This document shows, one piece after another, positions 44,320 through 56,314 of a stretch of DNA of 64,000 nucleotides. The translations under genes and the position numbers were made by a program. Below the pieces are notes generated by a model, which worked only from the letters and a program-made list of their open reading frames with translations, did no database searches and was not told the origin of the DNA. The stretch's first letter is position 1, and each line of letters begins with the position of its first letter. The DNA is from Brachionus plicatilis (Eukaryota > Rotifera > Eurotatoria > Ploima > Brachionidae): contig QEOQ01000602.1 of NCBI GenBank assembly GCA_010279815.1, forward strand, positions 489,120-553,119, written 5' to 3'.

Positions 44320-45304
44320 GGCATCTTGAAGTTTAGGATCAAAAAAATCAGATCAAATAGTAAGGTGCATTTAAGGCAAAACTACGTCACTACTCTGGGA
44401 TTCTAAATTTTTTTACATATTCGTGTTCCCCATGTATGATAACCCATGTTTGGTGGTTTTTTTATGTTTCTACCTATTTCAGGTAAAAAGTTATTTAACT
44501 TTGAAAAAAGGCGTTTTTTGATGCATAGCAACATTAAAAACCCTTTTTTCTCCCAAAAATACTCCGATTTGTATATATTTTTTTTTCATTTTCTGATTTT
44601 AAATGCTTTAAATTTTATTATTCTTGATTTAAAAATAAAAAATATTCTTTATTTACCTGTTTTTTTTTTACTTTTATACCTTTTTTTTCACAAAAAAGAG
44701 AGCCGAGCTTCGTTGGCAGGTGAATATATCTAATATTATATATCAGTAGATAGATCTACTCAATACGCACAAACTAATGAAGAGCTTTTTTTTATATGAT
44801 CCCTACTTGCCAAGATATTTGCCATTTACTAGCAAAAGTCGAAGTTAATTCAAAGTTAAATAACTTTTTACCTGAAATAGGTAGAAACATAAAAAAACCA
44901 CCAAACATGGGTTATCATACATGGGGAACACGAATATGTAAAAAAATTTAGAATCCCAGAGTAGTGACGTAGTTTTGCCTTAAATGCACCTTATTTTGTT
45001 TATAACTTTTGAATGGTACTTGATTAAGTCTCTCTGCAAAATGCTAAATAATGCAAAATACATGCTGAATATAGTGTGAGGCTCTGCAAAAACTCTGCAT
45101 TTAAATTGCGCAGTCAAATTAAATACTTTTTAATGGCGTGCATTTTGCTGCAAAATGCAGAGATTTTGCAGAGCCTCACACAATATTCAGCACGCATTTT
45201 GCATTATTTAGCATTTTGCAGAGAGACTTAATCAAGTACCATTCAAAAGTTATAAAAAAAATACTATTTGATCTGATTTTTTTGGTCCTAAACCTCAAGA
45301 TGCC
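44320..45304. mobile_element. Nested palindromic element upstream of U4
   Basis: Outer ends GGCATCTTGAAGTTTAGGAT and ATCCTAAAC.TCAAGATGCC-like are inverted; flanks ATCTCCGGA (44311-44319) and ACCTCCGGA (45305-45313) form a 9-bp duplication. The empty site is at about 17605. Inside lies a second palindrome (44363-44991) with TA flanks, and a third foldback occupies about 45000-45255. Confidence 0.85.
44363..44991. mobile_element. Inner long-TIR element with TA flanks
   Basis: AGGTGCATTTAAGGCAAAAC inward from 44363 is matched by the inverted copy ending at 44991. The arms are about 135 bp and nearly perfect; TA lies on both sides. A 95-codon plus-strand frame at 44446 is made mostly of arm sequence and T runs and is not a credible gene. 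TA flanks suggest Tc1/mariner-like mobilisation. Confidence 0.75.
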
Positions 45305-46002
45305 ACCTCCGGAATTAATCTTAATAGGCAAAGCAATAATTTTTAAAGGAGTTTGCATAGTTAAAATCAACAGAATTCTGTTTTGTGATACTGCAATCAG
45401 GTACTAAAGAAGATAAAATCTCAAAATTTAAGAAATGCAAAATAAGGTCTTGAAAATCATCAAATTTTTTCCACAAAAGACAAGTATCAAACAAATCAAC
45501 TAGCTAAGCTGAGAATCAATTTGATCGATGACAGAGCAAACAAGCTTTTTATTTAATTGATGGACGACTTCTTTTTACTAATAAATATTATTTTAAATAA
45601 TATTATAAAACTTTTTTTGGCATCAAAATTTTATAAAATAAAATGCGTAAAAATAGAAATTAAAAATTTGACTTAAAATGTATAAATCATTAATTTAAAA
45701 GTTATCAATCTATCTAAAAAATATCAAATTGATTTATCATGCAGGTGGCAATTGAGTTTGTAAAAATTAAATTTCGATATTTTATTTAAAAAAAAATATT
45801 ATCAATAACTTTGACCAAGAGTTTACGATGTTTGTGCTTTTCTTTTAATTCAATAGTTTAGAAAAATTTTAATTAAAATCATGGTGATATAAAAATGCAG
45901 ACTGAGTATTAAATTATGTTTTTATGTTTGTTTAATTCTTTTAAATTCAAACAGAAAATAAATCTTTCAAGATTGAGAATTTTATTTTTATATTGTAAAA
46001 CT
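45305..46002. other. Shared upstream flank of U4
   Basis: Homologous to 17605-18296 (U2) and 59330-60048 (U5). No gene. Confidence 0.6.
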
Positions 46003-46097
46003 AACACTGGTTCTTGCAAACGTGAAACGTTACGTCCCTAAAAAGGAACGGAATGGGCCGAATTCTTAGATTCTTTTCAATCCAGATTCTATTCAAC
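46003..46097 (+). promoter_or_regulatory. GC-richer conserved block upstream of U4
   Basis: Same block as upstream of U2, U3 and U5. CGTTCCT has changed to CGTCCCT, also seen in U5, which weakens the inverted repeat. Confidence 0.45.
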
Positions 46098-46446
46098 TAA
46101 AGGGTTTAAAAAATTGTAGCTTTCTTAATTTTTATAAAATGATTGATGTCAGAATTTTAATTATTTTAATCAACTTTTCCATAGGAAGAAAACTTATTTA
46201 TTTTTTAATCTTTTAAAATAAGAATTTAAAGAGGAAATAAATTTTAGAAAAATTTCAAAAAATTGCATTTTATCAAATCTTCAATTTTAAAACAGCATCT
46301 TATTCAAAAATTATGATGAAAACTAAATTTGAACAAAATTATCAAAATTATAAGCCTTACTATTTAATTTTTTTTAAGATGCTTAGTAATCTAAATAAAT
46401 GTAGTTTAACTCACAAATTTTTAAATTAAATATAATCTTCTACCAA

Positions 46447-48179
46447 ATGAGAGCAAATTTTATTATCTTTTATCAAATTTTTTCAATCTTGACCTTCAAT
46501 TGTTATTGTGAAGTAGGAAGGATCCTTTTAGGGCATTCAAGAAATGAAAAGTCACTTGCAGCATTAAACAATGGTGATTTATCAAGTGGATTAGATGATC
46601 GTACAATTAATATTGGGAATACAAAAAATGGAATTGTAAAAATGACCTTGGAAAATAATTTAGTTTCGGTTCACCATCTTGCAGTGCTAAAAAATGGAGA
46701 CTTAGCAAGTTCTTTTAAAGATGGAACAATTAAAATTTGGGATCCAAATGATGGAAGCGTCAAATTCACTCTAAATGAACATTCTAAGGGGATTTTGTGT
46801 CTTGCAGTTTTAAAAAATGTTGTTTTAGCAAGTGCATCTTTTGATAGTACAATTATAATTTGGAATACAAATGATGGAAGCGTTAAATTCACTCTAAATG
46901 AACATTCTGAGGGGATTTTGTGTCTTGCAGTTTTAAAAAATGGTGACTTAGCAAGTGGGTCTATTGATGGAAAAATTAAAATTTGGAATACAATTGATGG
47001 ACAATTAAAAAAGACTTTTATTCCTGACTCAGGCTGGGTTTGGTCACTAGCAATACTTCAAAATGGTGATTTGGCAAGTGGATCAGGCGATAAAACAATT
47101 AAAATTTTGAATGCAAATGATGGAAGCTTAAAAATGAAATTAAATGTTAGTTCTGCATGGGCTCAGTCTCTTGAAGTGCTCAAAAATGGCGACTTGGCAA
47201 GTGGATTTGGTGATAATACAATTAAAATTTGGGATACAAATGATGGAAGTTTAAAAATGAATATAAATATAAGTTCTGAATGGGCGGCGTCCCTTACAGT
47301 GCTCAAAACACTTAAAAATGGTGACTTGGCAAGTGCAATTGATCAAACAATTAAAATTTGGAATACAAATGATGGAAGCTTAAAAAAGACCATAACAGAC
47401 CCAGTTAAAACAAGATATATTAAAACACTCGCAGTACTTTATAATGGTGATTTGGCTGTCGGATATGATGATGGTTCAATTAGAATTTTGAATATAAATT
47501 TAATTTTTGGAGGTACAGAGAACAAGGCAAAGACAAAATCTGATACTCAAGATAATGAAGAAAAGTCTAACTCATCTTATTCCAAGGAATCAGAGAGCAT
47601 CATTGAAGGCGACAAAGGATGTGATTTTAATGATTTTTTAGTCAATAAAGACGATTGCAAAGGTAATCTTAGGTAGAAATTAATAAAAAGTAAAATAAAG
47701 TTGTACAAAAAGGATATTTTAATTGCAAGGATAATAAAGTAAAAAAAATGCAGTGTCCTGATAAAAAGCTATTTGATGAAAAGTCTAAAACGTGTAAAGA
47801 ATTTAAAGATGTCATTTGTGGGAATCGTTCTCTCAGTAATGAGGAAAAAGATGAAAAAGATTTGTGTAGCTCAAGACTAAACGGCTCTTATCCCAATATT
47901 GAGAATGGTTGTGCTGAATTTTTCAAGTGTGAAAATTCAAAAACAGTCAAGAAAAGCAATTGTCCCAATGGACTCAAGTTTAATGTGATTTCTATAAAAT
48001 GTGATTATGAAAAGAACATTCCACCACCTTGCGGCACCAAAATTGTCTCTAAGCATGCACATAAAACAGAATTTAACTTCGTTATCTTGTTAAGTCTAAT
48101 AACGTTTATTTTATGTCTCATAACCAGTCTTAAAGTCTTAATTTGCCTTTTAGTCTTAACTTGTCAAAATCGAATTTGA
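46447..48179 (+). CDS. Secreted/membrane WD40 + tandem CBM14 protein, copy U4
   Basis: Join 46447-47662 and 47713-48179, 560 residues, the longest and most complete copy. Signal peptide, eight WD40 repeats, linker, two complete six-cysteine CBM14 domains, membrane helix, TCQNRI end. Repeats 2-6 are almost identical to U1 (HSKGILCLAVLKN..LASASFDSTI), while repeat 8 (LASAIDQTIKIW) matches U2 and U5. The flanks, in contrast, match U3. This suggests that gene conversion copied the propeller region between units. The membrane segment has a Lys (SLKVLIC) where sisters have Ile or Leu. Confidence 0.9.
47663..47712 (+). other. 50-bp phase-1 intron in U4
   Basis: GTAATCTTAGG...ACAAAAAG, as in U1. Confidence 0.85.
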
Positions 48180-48398
48180 TAATATAATATTTTATTACAA
48201 AAAATAATTTTAAGTCAAAATAAAAATAAAAAATTATTTGGAAAAGATCTTGATTTGGAAAAGTTCATTTTTTTATCTTATGTTATCTTGAATTTTTTTT
48301 TAAGTAAATGCAATATTTAAACATACAGAACTGATTTTCTACGAAGAATTCGTAAACAAAAATTACAATTTTTTCCCTTAAATAACGTTAATTTAAAA

Positions 48399-48992
48399 TA
48401 GATTTGTTTAAAAGTCACAAGTAACAAGTCAAGTGCAAGTCAGGACTTTGACTTTTTTCAAAAATTTTAATAATACAAGTCAGAATTTTTAATTATTTTA
48501 AGAATAGAATTAAAATATAAAAAAAATTATAGGTATTGATTTTTTTTATCCAGGAAAAAGGAAAACTATTTGTTTAAATTACTTTTTCAATGTAAATATT
48601 GAAACATGTTTTTTTAAACAATTCACGTAGTTTTCATAATCTTTTTAAATTGTTTAGATCCAAGTCATGACATGTCTTACTTATGATTTAATCTTGAATT
48701 AACTGTAGCTAAAGCACATGTTCTAACTACTATATAAACCACTAACTACTTGTTATAATTTTGGATTCCATTTAATAAACTATTAACTAACCCTAAAGTC
48801 CAATCTCAAGACTTTAAAAAATGAATTTATAAAAAAAAAAACAAAAAAATTAGTGCTAAAAAAAAATTTTAGAAATAAATTAAACAAGAAAAAAATCATA
48901 TTAGAAAATATGAAAAAAATATAAAAAATCAATTTATAAAAAAATTTATTTTGACTTGTTAAGACTTTTTTCCTGAATTTTATACAAGTCTG
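48399..48992. mobile_element. hAT-type MITE downstream of U4, carrying a solo LTR
   Basis: Same insertion as at 35200 (ATTTAAAA flanks at 48391-48398 and 48993-49000). It is enlarged by a solo LTR at 48651-48818. Confidence 0.85.
48651..48818 (+). mobile_element. Solo LTR related to the 12689-14240 element
   Basis: Starts TGTTTAGATCCAAGTC and includes TTAATCTTGAATTAACTG and CTACTATATAAACCACTA, both found in the LTRs of the compact retrotransposon. It ends GACTTTAAA with AAAT on both sides (48647-48650, 48819-48822). The sister site in U3 (about 35445) is empty, so it inserted after U3 and U4 separated. Confidence 0.82.
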
Positions 48993-49560
48993 ATTTAAAA
49001 TATCAATAATTATTATTTAATCAAAAAGTTTATTTTGCTTTGTTTACACCGAAGAAAAAAGCGTCTTCAAGACGCTTTTTTAAGATGGAAATTAAATCGG
49101 ATATAAAGTCACTTCTATTATTTTTATAATTCGCTTTTTAAGAAGCATTTATAGATGGTTCTTGAAGGACTCTTTTTTTTAGACAATATTTTAATTAAAT
49201 CAAGGATTTCATTTTTAATATTGATTTTAATATTAAAAAGTTAATTTTTTTACATAAAATTTATTTGAAATATTAAAATTGTTTTTAAAAATAATATTTA
49301 GAATTAAAAGAAGAGAAATTTATTTACAAAAATTGTGAAACAAATGAAAAATTAATTATTAAATTCAATTTTGGTCAAAAATAACTATTTATTAAATTTA
49401 ATAGAAAAAATTTCATCCTAAGGAGTTACTCTGGTACCTTGCAGTACTTTTTGACCTAGCGACGATTTTTATAAATATATATAAAATTAATTTTACAAAA
49501 AAACAGATGGCTTAAAAATTATGATAATAACCTTTTAAAATTCTACACATCTTAAATAGA
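48993..49560. other. Downstream flank shared with U3
   Basis: Counterpart of 35617-36128 including the GCGTCTTCAAGACGC hairpin; about 65 bp near 49475-49540 are extra here. Confidence 0.5.
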
Positions 49561-50256
49561 TGTTTAGTGAATTCAGTCAGAGTTGGTCAAAAGTCAAAGT
49601 CAAGTCTTGACTTAGTCTTTATTTTTTTTTAACAAAGTCAGGGTCAAAAATTTTTTTTATCTTTTTCTTTAAATGGCGCTTTTTTGGGTTTATTTAGTAG
49701 GCCGCTACAATAGCTACCTGGAATGGCAAAAAATCATATGATTGTGATCCTGACATGGATTGCCGTTCCAGATAGTTTTTATGGCGGTTGTTGTTTCAAG
49801 TCTAAATTATTAAATACAGTAAAGACTTTAAAGTGTAAAAAAAATTTCAAAGTCAAAGTGGACTTTGACTTTTAACTATTCTGACTTAATAGTTTTACTT
49901 TTGACCAACTCTGAGTTTAGTACAAAATAAAAAAACAAAATGATAAAAAATTAAATAATTTTTTTTCTAAAAGTTTAAAATTAGCTTGATGAATGCTTGA
50001 TGATCCAACACTCAAAGTTGCATGTACTGTCAAAGTCTGCCAATGATGTGCAAAATCTCTTCAAAATGCACTTCGCATGAACATATTGAAATCTAATTCC
50101 TGCTAAATTTGCAGAGTTTTGCAGACCTAAATAGCCGATGTAACTTTAAAGGTTGCATAATGTCGCTATCACGATACTTATTTTTAATTTATAGAAAAAT
50201 AAATTATTCAATTTTTTAAGTTCTTTTAACCATTTTCTACTTTATTTCACAAAACC
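49561..50256. mobile_element. Palindromic MITE with nested hAT MITE (U4)
   Basis: Counterpart of 36129-36809. The nested hAT MITE is 49578-49913, flanked by AATTCAGT and AGTTTAGT. Sharing of the nest by U3 and U4 shows that both insertions predate that duplication. Confidence 0.78.
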
Positions 50257-50694
50257 TTAAAAAGATATATTTGTCAAATTAACGATTTGGTTCGTGTTTA
50301 AAGTTTTTTAAATAAAAAAAAAACATTAAATTTTATAGTTTAAATCATGTTTAAATTATTTAGAGGTGAATAAAAATTTAAAAATATGTTAAAAACTAAT
50401 ATATATAACAATAATTTCAAACTATTTGAAAAGAACAAATTATATAGTATTTTTCGTTATCTAAAAATTTTGTTAAAAACGGGAAAAGTCTTTTGACAAC
50501 CAAAAATCTGGTTTTCATAACCAAAAAACTGGTTTTAACACACAAAAAAAATTCTAGACCAGAACTACTTTAATTTTAATAAAATAAAATAAATTTTATT
50601 TTAATATATACACAAAAAAATTTGTCATTACACACAAAAAAAAATTAATTAAGAATCTAATTTTGTCTAATTTTGGCGGTCTTCCTCTTTTAAA

Positions 50695-50970
50695 TTAAAT
50701 TTCTTTTGTATCTGGTGTAGTATCATTATTAATTTTAACTAATTTTTTTGAAGGCGGTCTTCCTCTTTTACGTTTGCCTTCTTTGGCATCTGAGCCTTTT
50801 TTATCATTATCAATTCTATTTGAAACTCTTTCAGTGCCTTTTTCGATTTTTTTTTTCTTATGATCCAATTCAAGCGCTTTCGGTTTCTTTCGAGGTCGAC
50901 TTACTTTTGGCTTTTCAACATCACTCTCATCTTCATCATTGTTATCTTCATTTTCAGTGCTCCAATGCAT
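50695..50970 (-). pseudogene. MULE-B AT-hook tail (U4)
   Basis: 91 codons, MHWSTENEDNNDEDES, SRPRKKP, KRKRGRPPSKK. Compared with 37204-37542, an AAA to TAA change after DTKEI stops the frame before the second AT-hook, which is still readable downstream. Confidence 0.65.
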
Positions 50971-51159
50971 ATTTTTATTTCTAAAACGATTTCTAACTGT
51001 TTAAAATTTAAGATTTTTCTTCCTCATTCCAACTAGTTCAATCTTGTCCAATATACAAGCAGCTATTTAATTTTTGCACATACCCTTGCCCAAAAATCTT
51101 TAACATGTACAACATTTTTGAGTTTTATTTATTGTAACATAAAACCATGATATTCACAA

Positions 51160-51360
51160 TTATATATATATTACCAACATTTGTACACAAACTATCTATT
51201 TTTATTAGCTCATAAGCACCATCATTCATGTATTTTTGTATTTTTCCTTGAGCCTCGTAAGTTTTTACACTAATTGATTCATATCTGACCAAATCACCAA
51301 AAACTTCTAGAGCCGACTTAATGTGATACTTTAATTGGTTTGTAAAGTGAGCTTTAATAA
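51160..51360 (-). pseudogene. MULE-B transposase post-catalytic fragment
   Basis: Reads IKAHFTNQLKYHIKSALE, FGDLVRYESISVKTYEAQGK and KYMNDGAYELIK, homologous to 12290-12490. The 5' part of this reading frame is cut by the pogo insertion at 51363. Confidence 0.6.
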
Positions 51361-51802
51361 TAACGTATTTTTTCGATTTTAAGACATGTCATTATAATGC
51401 ATTATGCATTAAAATGGAATGTTCCTTTATATAGAGCACTGGTTAAAATTTTTCATTTAAGACATGTGTTTAATCTCGAAAATCCAGCTTTTTAGAGTTT
51501 TCAAATGCCTCTCTTATGACATGTCACAAAACATGAGAAAATTTTCTTGATCATATTGTTAAAAACATATTTGCAAAAAATTTAGGAATAAGTCTTAGCT
51601 AAACTCTTTCAGTTTAATCATGTTTAATTTAAGCCGATTAAAATTTGCTTTTGTCAAATTAGTAAGAATATTTCTCTAAAAATTAATCTAAACACTTTAT
51701 CTTTTAATAGATGATTAAGCGTTTTAAAACACCAGATTTAATTTTAAGATATAAAAAATATACTAAAATCTTTAAACTTTGAAATGTTTGCTAAAATCTG
51801 TA

Positions 51803-52490
51803 CAGTCGATCCTCCGTAAAACGAATCCCCATATAACGAACTCCTCTTTATTACGAATAAGAATCCAAGAACCGATTTTTTATAAAGGAAAAAGATTGCT
51901 AATTTTCTTTGATACAACGAACCTCTTTATAACGAAATCCCGATATAACGATCTAGGAAAAAAAACGAGTAATACTTTTCTTAAGAAAAAAACCTTTATA
52001 TAACGAATTTTAAAAAAATGACATTTTATTAGACATGTTATTTAACACATATTGAGTGAATTCAATGTAAATTGAGCGGAATTTTATTTTCGTCTTACTT
52101 TTTTTTTAATAGGATATAAATAAAATTATAATAGATTATTCAATCTTTCACTCCAAAATTGCAATATTTTTTCATATTTTTAACCAATAAAATTTTATAT
52201 TGATTTCTAAAATTTCGCTCTATTCACTCACTATGACCTTGATAATAAAAAATAGTAAATAAATACTTGAAAATTACTAATTATAGTTAATTAGCTTTTT
52301 ATTTAATATTGAAAATTTAATAATTGAAAGTAGCTTTAACAAGCAACCATCTGTTACCAGTTTTTTTCAAAAAAATTAACTATTAGTTTAGGGTTAGGGC
52401 CCTATCATTTTATATGGGAATTTCGATATAACTAAATTCAATATAACGAATACCGAATTTTCCGCCCAAGAAGTTCGTTATACCGATTTC
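51803..52490. mobile_element. Second pogo/Tigger-like MITE nested in the pogo element
   Basis: Starts TA|CAGTCGATCCTCCGTAAAAC with repeated TATAACGAA motifs near both ends (for example 51830, 51925, 52445, 52480), inverted relative to each other. The right terminus is eroded. A complete right end of this type is at 21672. Confidence 0.7.
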
Positions 52491-52585
52491 ATGTTATATG
52501 CAGATTTCATGTTTAGAATAAAAATAAGCTTTATTTTTCTTAACCATCACTTAAAATTGTTTTTTGGGTTTAGTTAGAAAAGACA

Positions 52586-54767
52586 ATGGATAGTGTTCTT
52601 GTAAATAATCGCCAATCTTTTAATTTAGAATCTAAAAGATCGGCAATTAAGTTAAATCACTATGATTTAACAAAAAGTAAAAGAAAAACGGCTAACAACT
52701 TACAGATTTCACGGAGTGGTCTGAAAAGCTAGCTTTAAAGTCGCGATACAATCTTTGATAAAAGTCAAAAAGTGAATAGCCGGAAAATTTTGAACGATTG
52801 TAAACAAAAAAAAATTGATCATTTTGAGAACGAAATTCGGGTAGTTTTATTCGATGAGCAATGATCAAGTAGCGGTGACTTGTTTCCAATTACAATAGAA
52901 AATGCTCGACATATTAAGAAATAACATGAAATTTTTTGTTTATGAATAACGTTTGAAATCAAAGTATATAAATTAATTTTTAATTATTATTAGATAATCT
53001 TATTTTAAGAAAATTAGATTAAAACAACTTTCCTCTTTTTAAACGAACATTTATTTTCAAACATCAATCAGCTAATTATTTAGCATGATCATTGGTCATA
53101 ATATTTCTTGTTGAATATGTCTCTAAATAAATAGAGTGAAATCCATATGAATTAATAAAAGAATATCCACTTGAACAAACTAATCAAAAAATATTCACTG
53201 CATCTTACGGATGGCTAAGGAAATTTATTAAAAGGAATATCTTAGTGAGGAGGCGTCTATCAGCCTCAGGAAGAGAGTTTCCAAAAGAGTGCCAAAATAT
53301 TGTTCATGTTTATTTGCGGGAAGTTAATTCTCTGATAGATCAAGATAAAATTTACACCAAGCCAGATTTTTAATTTTGATGAATCATCGTTTTATATGTG
53401 CTCTCCAAGGAACTATACTGTAGATCACCGAGGCAACAATAAATCTTACAATAAAACATGTAGCAAAGAAAAAGTGAGGCCTTCCTGTTTAATGTGTAGC
53501 TCACCAGATGGAAAAAAGCTATCTATTTTGTGTGTAGTCCCGAGTAAAAACAAATTCCTGATTTTGAACAGAATGAAAATATGATAATTATTTATGATTC
53601 TAATGGTAAGACATTTTTTGCCACTATAAAGAATTATAAAATTCATTTTAATAGGTACTTTTGACAAATATTATTATTTCAAATATCAAATATTAAAATT
53701 TTCTAATATTTTATTCACCTCTCTCTATTTTTTTTATTTAACATAATTCAATAATTGTTTTTTGTAAAATAAATTATCTTAAAGTTTTCTTTAAGATATT
53801 TTACAGCCTGCTGATTTTTGCTGGTTTAAAATTTTTAAAAAAAAATACAAACTTCACTGGAATGATTGGTTTCTAAATGATAAAAAAATGTTTACTGCTC
53901 ATGGTAACATAGCTGGGCCTGGATACGAAAAAACGACAAAATGGATCACATTCTGATGGCTTGACTTAAATCCACAATACATTTCTCAATCATTTAGATA
54001 TTGCAGAACTGGCGAAACAAATCCAGATGAATTTCATTCAGAATTGAGAAAAATATACGTGAATGGAAAAATAACTGTAAGAGAGTTGATTTTGGAAGTG
54101 AAGACGATGATTTTAATGATATCTTCGATTCTTACAATAATGATGATACTCAAGAAAATTAAAAACAAATAGATGATGATTTTATTGAAGATACCGGGAC
54201 AATTAGAATACCTGATGAAAACGAAATGGAGAGTGAATATGAAGAAAAAGATGGAGATTACGGACATGGTCACATACGCTATTTGAACAAGAAAAAAGTA
54301 TAGTAACTAAAGATATTTTCATAGAAGAATTTAGTTCAGATGAAGATAAAGAAAATACTGTAAAAAAATTTAAAGTAAAGACAGGATATAGTAGAGTACT
54401 TAAAAAAAATTTAATAAATGAAAAAATGGTAAAAGTGACCTCTGAGAGAGTACCAAGAAACGACTCTCACCTGGCAACATCATCCAAAAATGCAGTCCAA
54501 GAGCAACTTCAGTCCAGAGTGACCCCAAAGATAGCAGTCCAAAAAAAGGTTGGTCATAGTATATCAAATTTAGAGCCATGTTCTACATTGGATTCAAAAA
54601 GATGTTTCACATGTAAAATATTATTCAAAGATAGTGAATTTCAAAATTCTTGGATTTCATGTGAGGACTTTGGCAATTGGGTATGTGACAACTGTTGGCC
54701 AAGAGGTCTTAAGCCGAATCAATCTTTTTATTGTAAAAATTGTAAAAAGCTGTTGGTTTCTGATTAA
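52586..54767 (+). pseudogene. pogo-like transposase, broken, with C-terminal zinc domain
   Basis: HTH at the N-terminus (from 52586, same as 38870). Catalytic segment 53380-53590 reads FDESSFYMCSPRNYTVDHRG and KTCSKEKVRPSCLMCSSPDG. A 180-bp AT-rich insert (about 53653-53840) not in the U3 copy is an intron or an insertion. Further parts include IAGPGYEKTTKWI and NPDEFHSEL. The ORF 54426-54767 ends with a Cys-rich, PHD-like segment (CFTCKILFKDSEFQNSW, CDNCW, FYCKNCKK). Multiple stops and frameshifts exclude activity. Confidence 0.78.
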
Positions 54768-55379
54768 AATTAAATATTATGTCATACCCAAAGACAATTA
54801 TCTTGAAAACAAAGTAACTTTATAATATTTAAAAAGATGTCGCTTTTAAATATTAAAAGTAAATTGTTAAAATTTTATTTATTTGTTTAAATTTTTAATA
54901 TAAATAAATGTGCGAGCCAGCTACCAAAGCATATATATAATATATATTCTACTTACTGGCAAGTGAAATAAAACTGTCTTTTATTTATCCTTGCTTGTGT
55001 CATCCATTTATTGGCGTGACAATTAATTAGATTAATGATTTATTATAAAGTATTTTTAATTTTTTTTTAAAATACTAATAAATATAAAATAAATGACATT
55101 GTGATATTTAACAAATATTTTTACACTTTGGGATTTATTTTCTATTATTAGTTTTATTTGTTAAATTAGTTTAGTTTCCCAATAATTTTTAATTGACAAA
55201 AAATCCCTTATAAAAACATATCACTATATATGTTACTTCTTTTTAAGAAAATAATCTATTTGAGTGCATTTTCGATATTCATGTCACAGGTTAAAATTTT
55301 TAACCAGTTTTCGATATAAAAAGACATTTCTTAATTTTATTTAAGACATTCCTTAAAAATCGAACAAATACGTTAATAT

Positions 55380-55907
55380 TATATCACTCGATTTGTAAGT
55401 GAAGCTAAGGTGAAAATGATCGTCTTCTAAACCGTCATCCAAGACGATCCCGAATACAAATAAATCTTCATTGGAAGTTTGACCATATTTATCCTCTAAA
55501 CTTTCAACTTCTGGTTTTAATTCGTCGATGATATTTTTATCGGATATGCGCGTTCTCCCACAACTAATGTAAGCTTGTAATTAAACCAAAGACGGCATTA
55601 CATAAATTTTATCTTTAAATTTTTTTATTTATCTGATATGGGTTCTGTTCGGTTTAGTATCGTAATTGTAAATTAAATCTTCGACAGGCTCTTTGGCATT
55701 TTGCGTTATTCCACGCCGCGCTCCATCTTTTAATTGACAATAATGTTCCCCCAAATTAAAGTTAGCATGTTTTTGAATATATCTATCGCGATGTTTTGGG
55801 AAAATACATAGCTTAACTCGATGAGGACATTGGCAAAATTGGAACAATCTCTTTTGACACAAATTCCATATTTTAAGCGCATTTTTTGGTTTGACCGATG
55901 CTATCAT
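55380..55907 (-). pseudogene. MULE-B transposase N-terminal half (zinc-finger-like + pre-DDE)
   Basis: ORF 55907-55629 includes LCQKRLFQFCQCPHRVKLC, HANFNLGEHYCQLKDGA and RRGITQNAKEPVEDLIYNYD. It is followed (about 55570-55390) by the DDHFH segment that ends at the same deletion junction as in U1. This is the best-preserved copy of the N-terminal part. Confidence 0.65.
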
Positions 55908-56227
55908 TGTACAACTAACCTAATTTGACTTTGGGTAATGTAATTGATGCTTTTTAAGAGTATAAGCGTTAAATTTCCAAATTTCCTAAAATTGCTTCAA
56001 GTTCAGAAATTAAAATTTTTGGCATTATATGAAATTTGAAATTTAACAAAAATATTTATAAAACAATTGTTAGAAAAAAAATAATGTGCTTTTTTTTTAA
56101 ATTTGTTTTTTTTTTTTTCATGTGAAATATTTTTTGAAAAATTTCTCAATACACACAAAAAAATTTTTAGACGTTGTGTGTGAAAATCTGTGATTTTGGT
56201 TGTAATGAGCAGATCTTTGGTTGTCAA

Positions 56228-56314
56228 AATACAAAACCAGTAAAAAACACAATAGCGTGTTTAAACTTTTTTTATTGCTAAGACGCTTTTTTTTCAAGTG
56301 TAATTACAGTATCA
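56228..56314. mobile_element. Fragment with an AAGACGC terminal motif
   Basis: Matches 40845-40866 (gctaagacgctttttt..cagtgtaattaca); a terminal piece of an unidentified DNA element between MULE-B and the LINE. Confidence 0.4.

Larger units (their letters stand above)
51363..55373 (+). mobile_element. pogo-like DNA transposon, 4.0 kb
   Basis: Inverted ends ACGTATTTTTTCGATTTTAAG and its counterpart ACGTATTTGTTCGATTTTTAAG, with TA on both sides (a longer TAATA match is also possible). Inserted in MULE-B; the U1 copy of MULE-B has the empty site near 12487. It carries a broken transposase gene (52586-54767) and a second pogo-like MITE (51803-52490). Confidence 0.82.
50493..56227 (-). mobile_element. 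MULE-B with both ends, carrying a pogo insertion
   Basis: Terminal repeats TTGACAACCAAAAATCTGG (from 50493) and, inverted, TTGACAACCAAAGATCTGC (to 56227), with similarity about 55 bp inward (AACCAAAA, CACACA). On the minus strand: zinc-finger-like fragment 55907-55629, 'DLDDG' fragment about 55570-55395, the pogo element, TNQLKYHIKSALEVFG fragment about 51350-51160 and AT-hook ORF 50970-50695. The DDE core is absent, as in the U1 copy. No clear target duplication. Confidence 0.65.

Noticed and set aside
44446..44733. 95-codon ORF upstream of U4
   Set aside because: It lies in the arm and loop of a palindromic transposon and is mostly T-run derived Phe/Leu.
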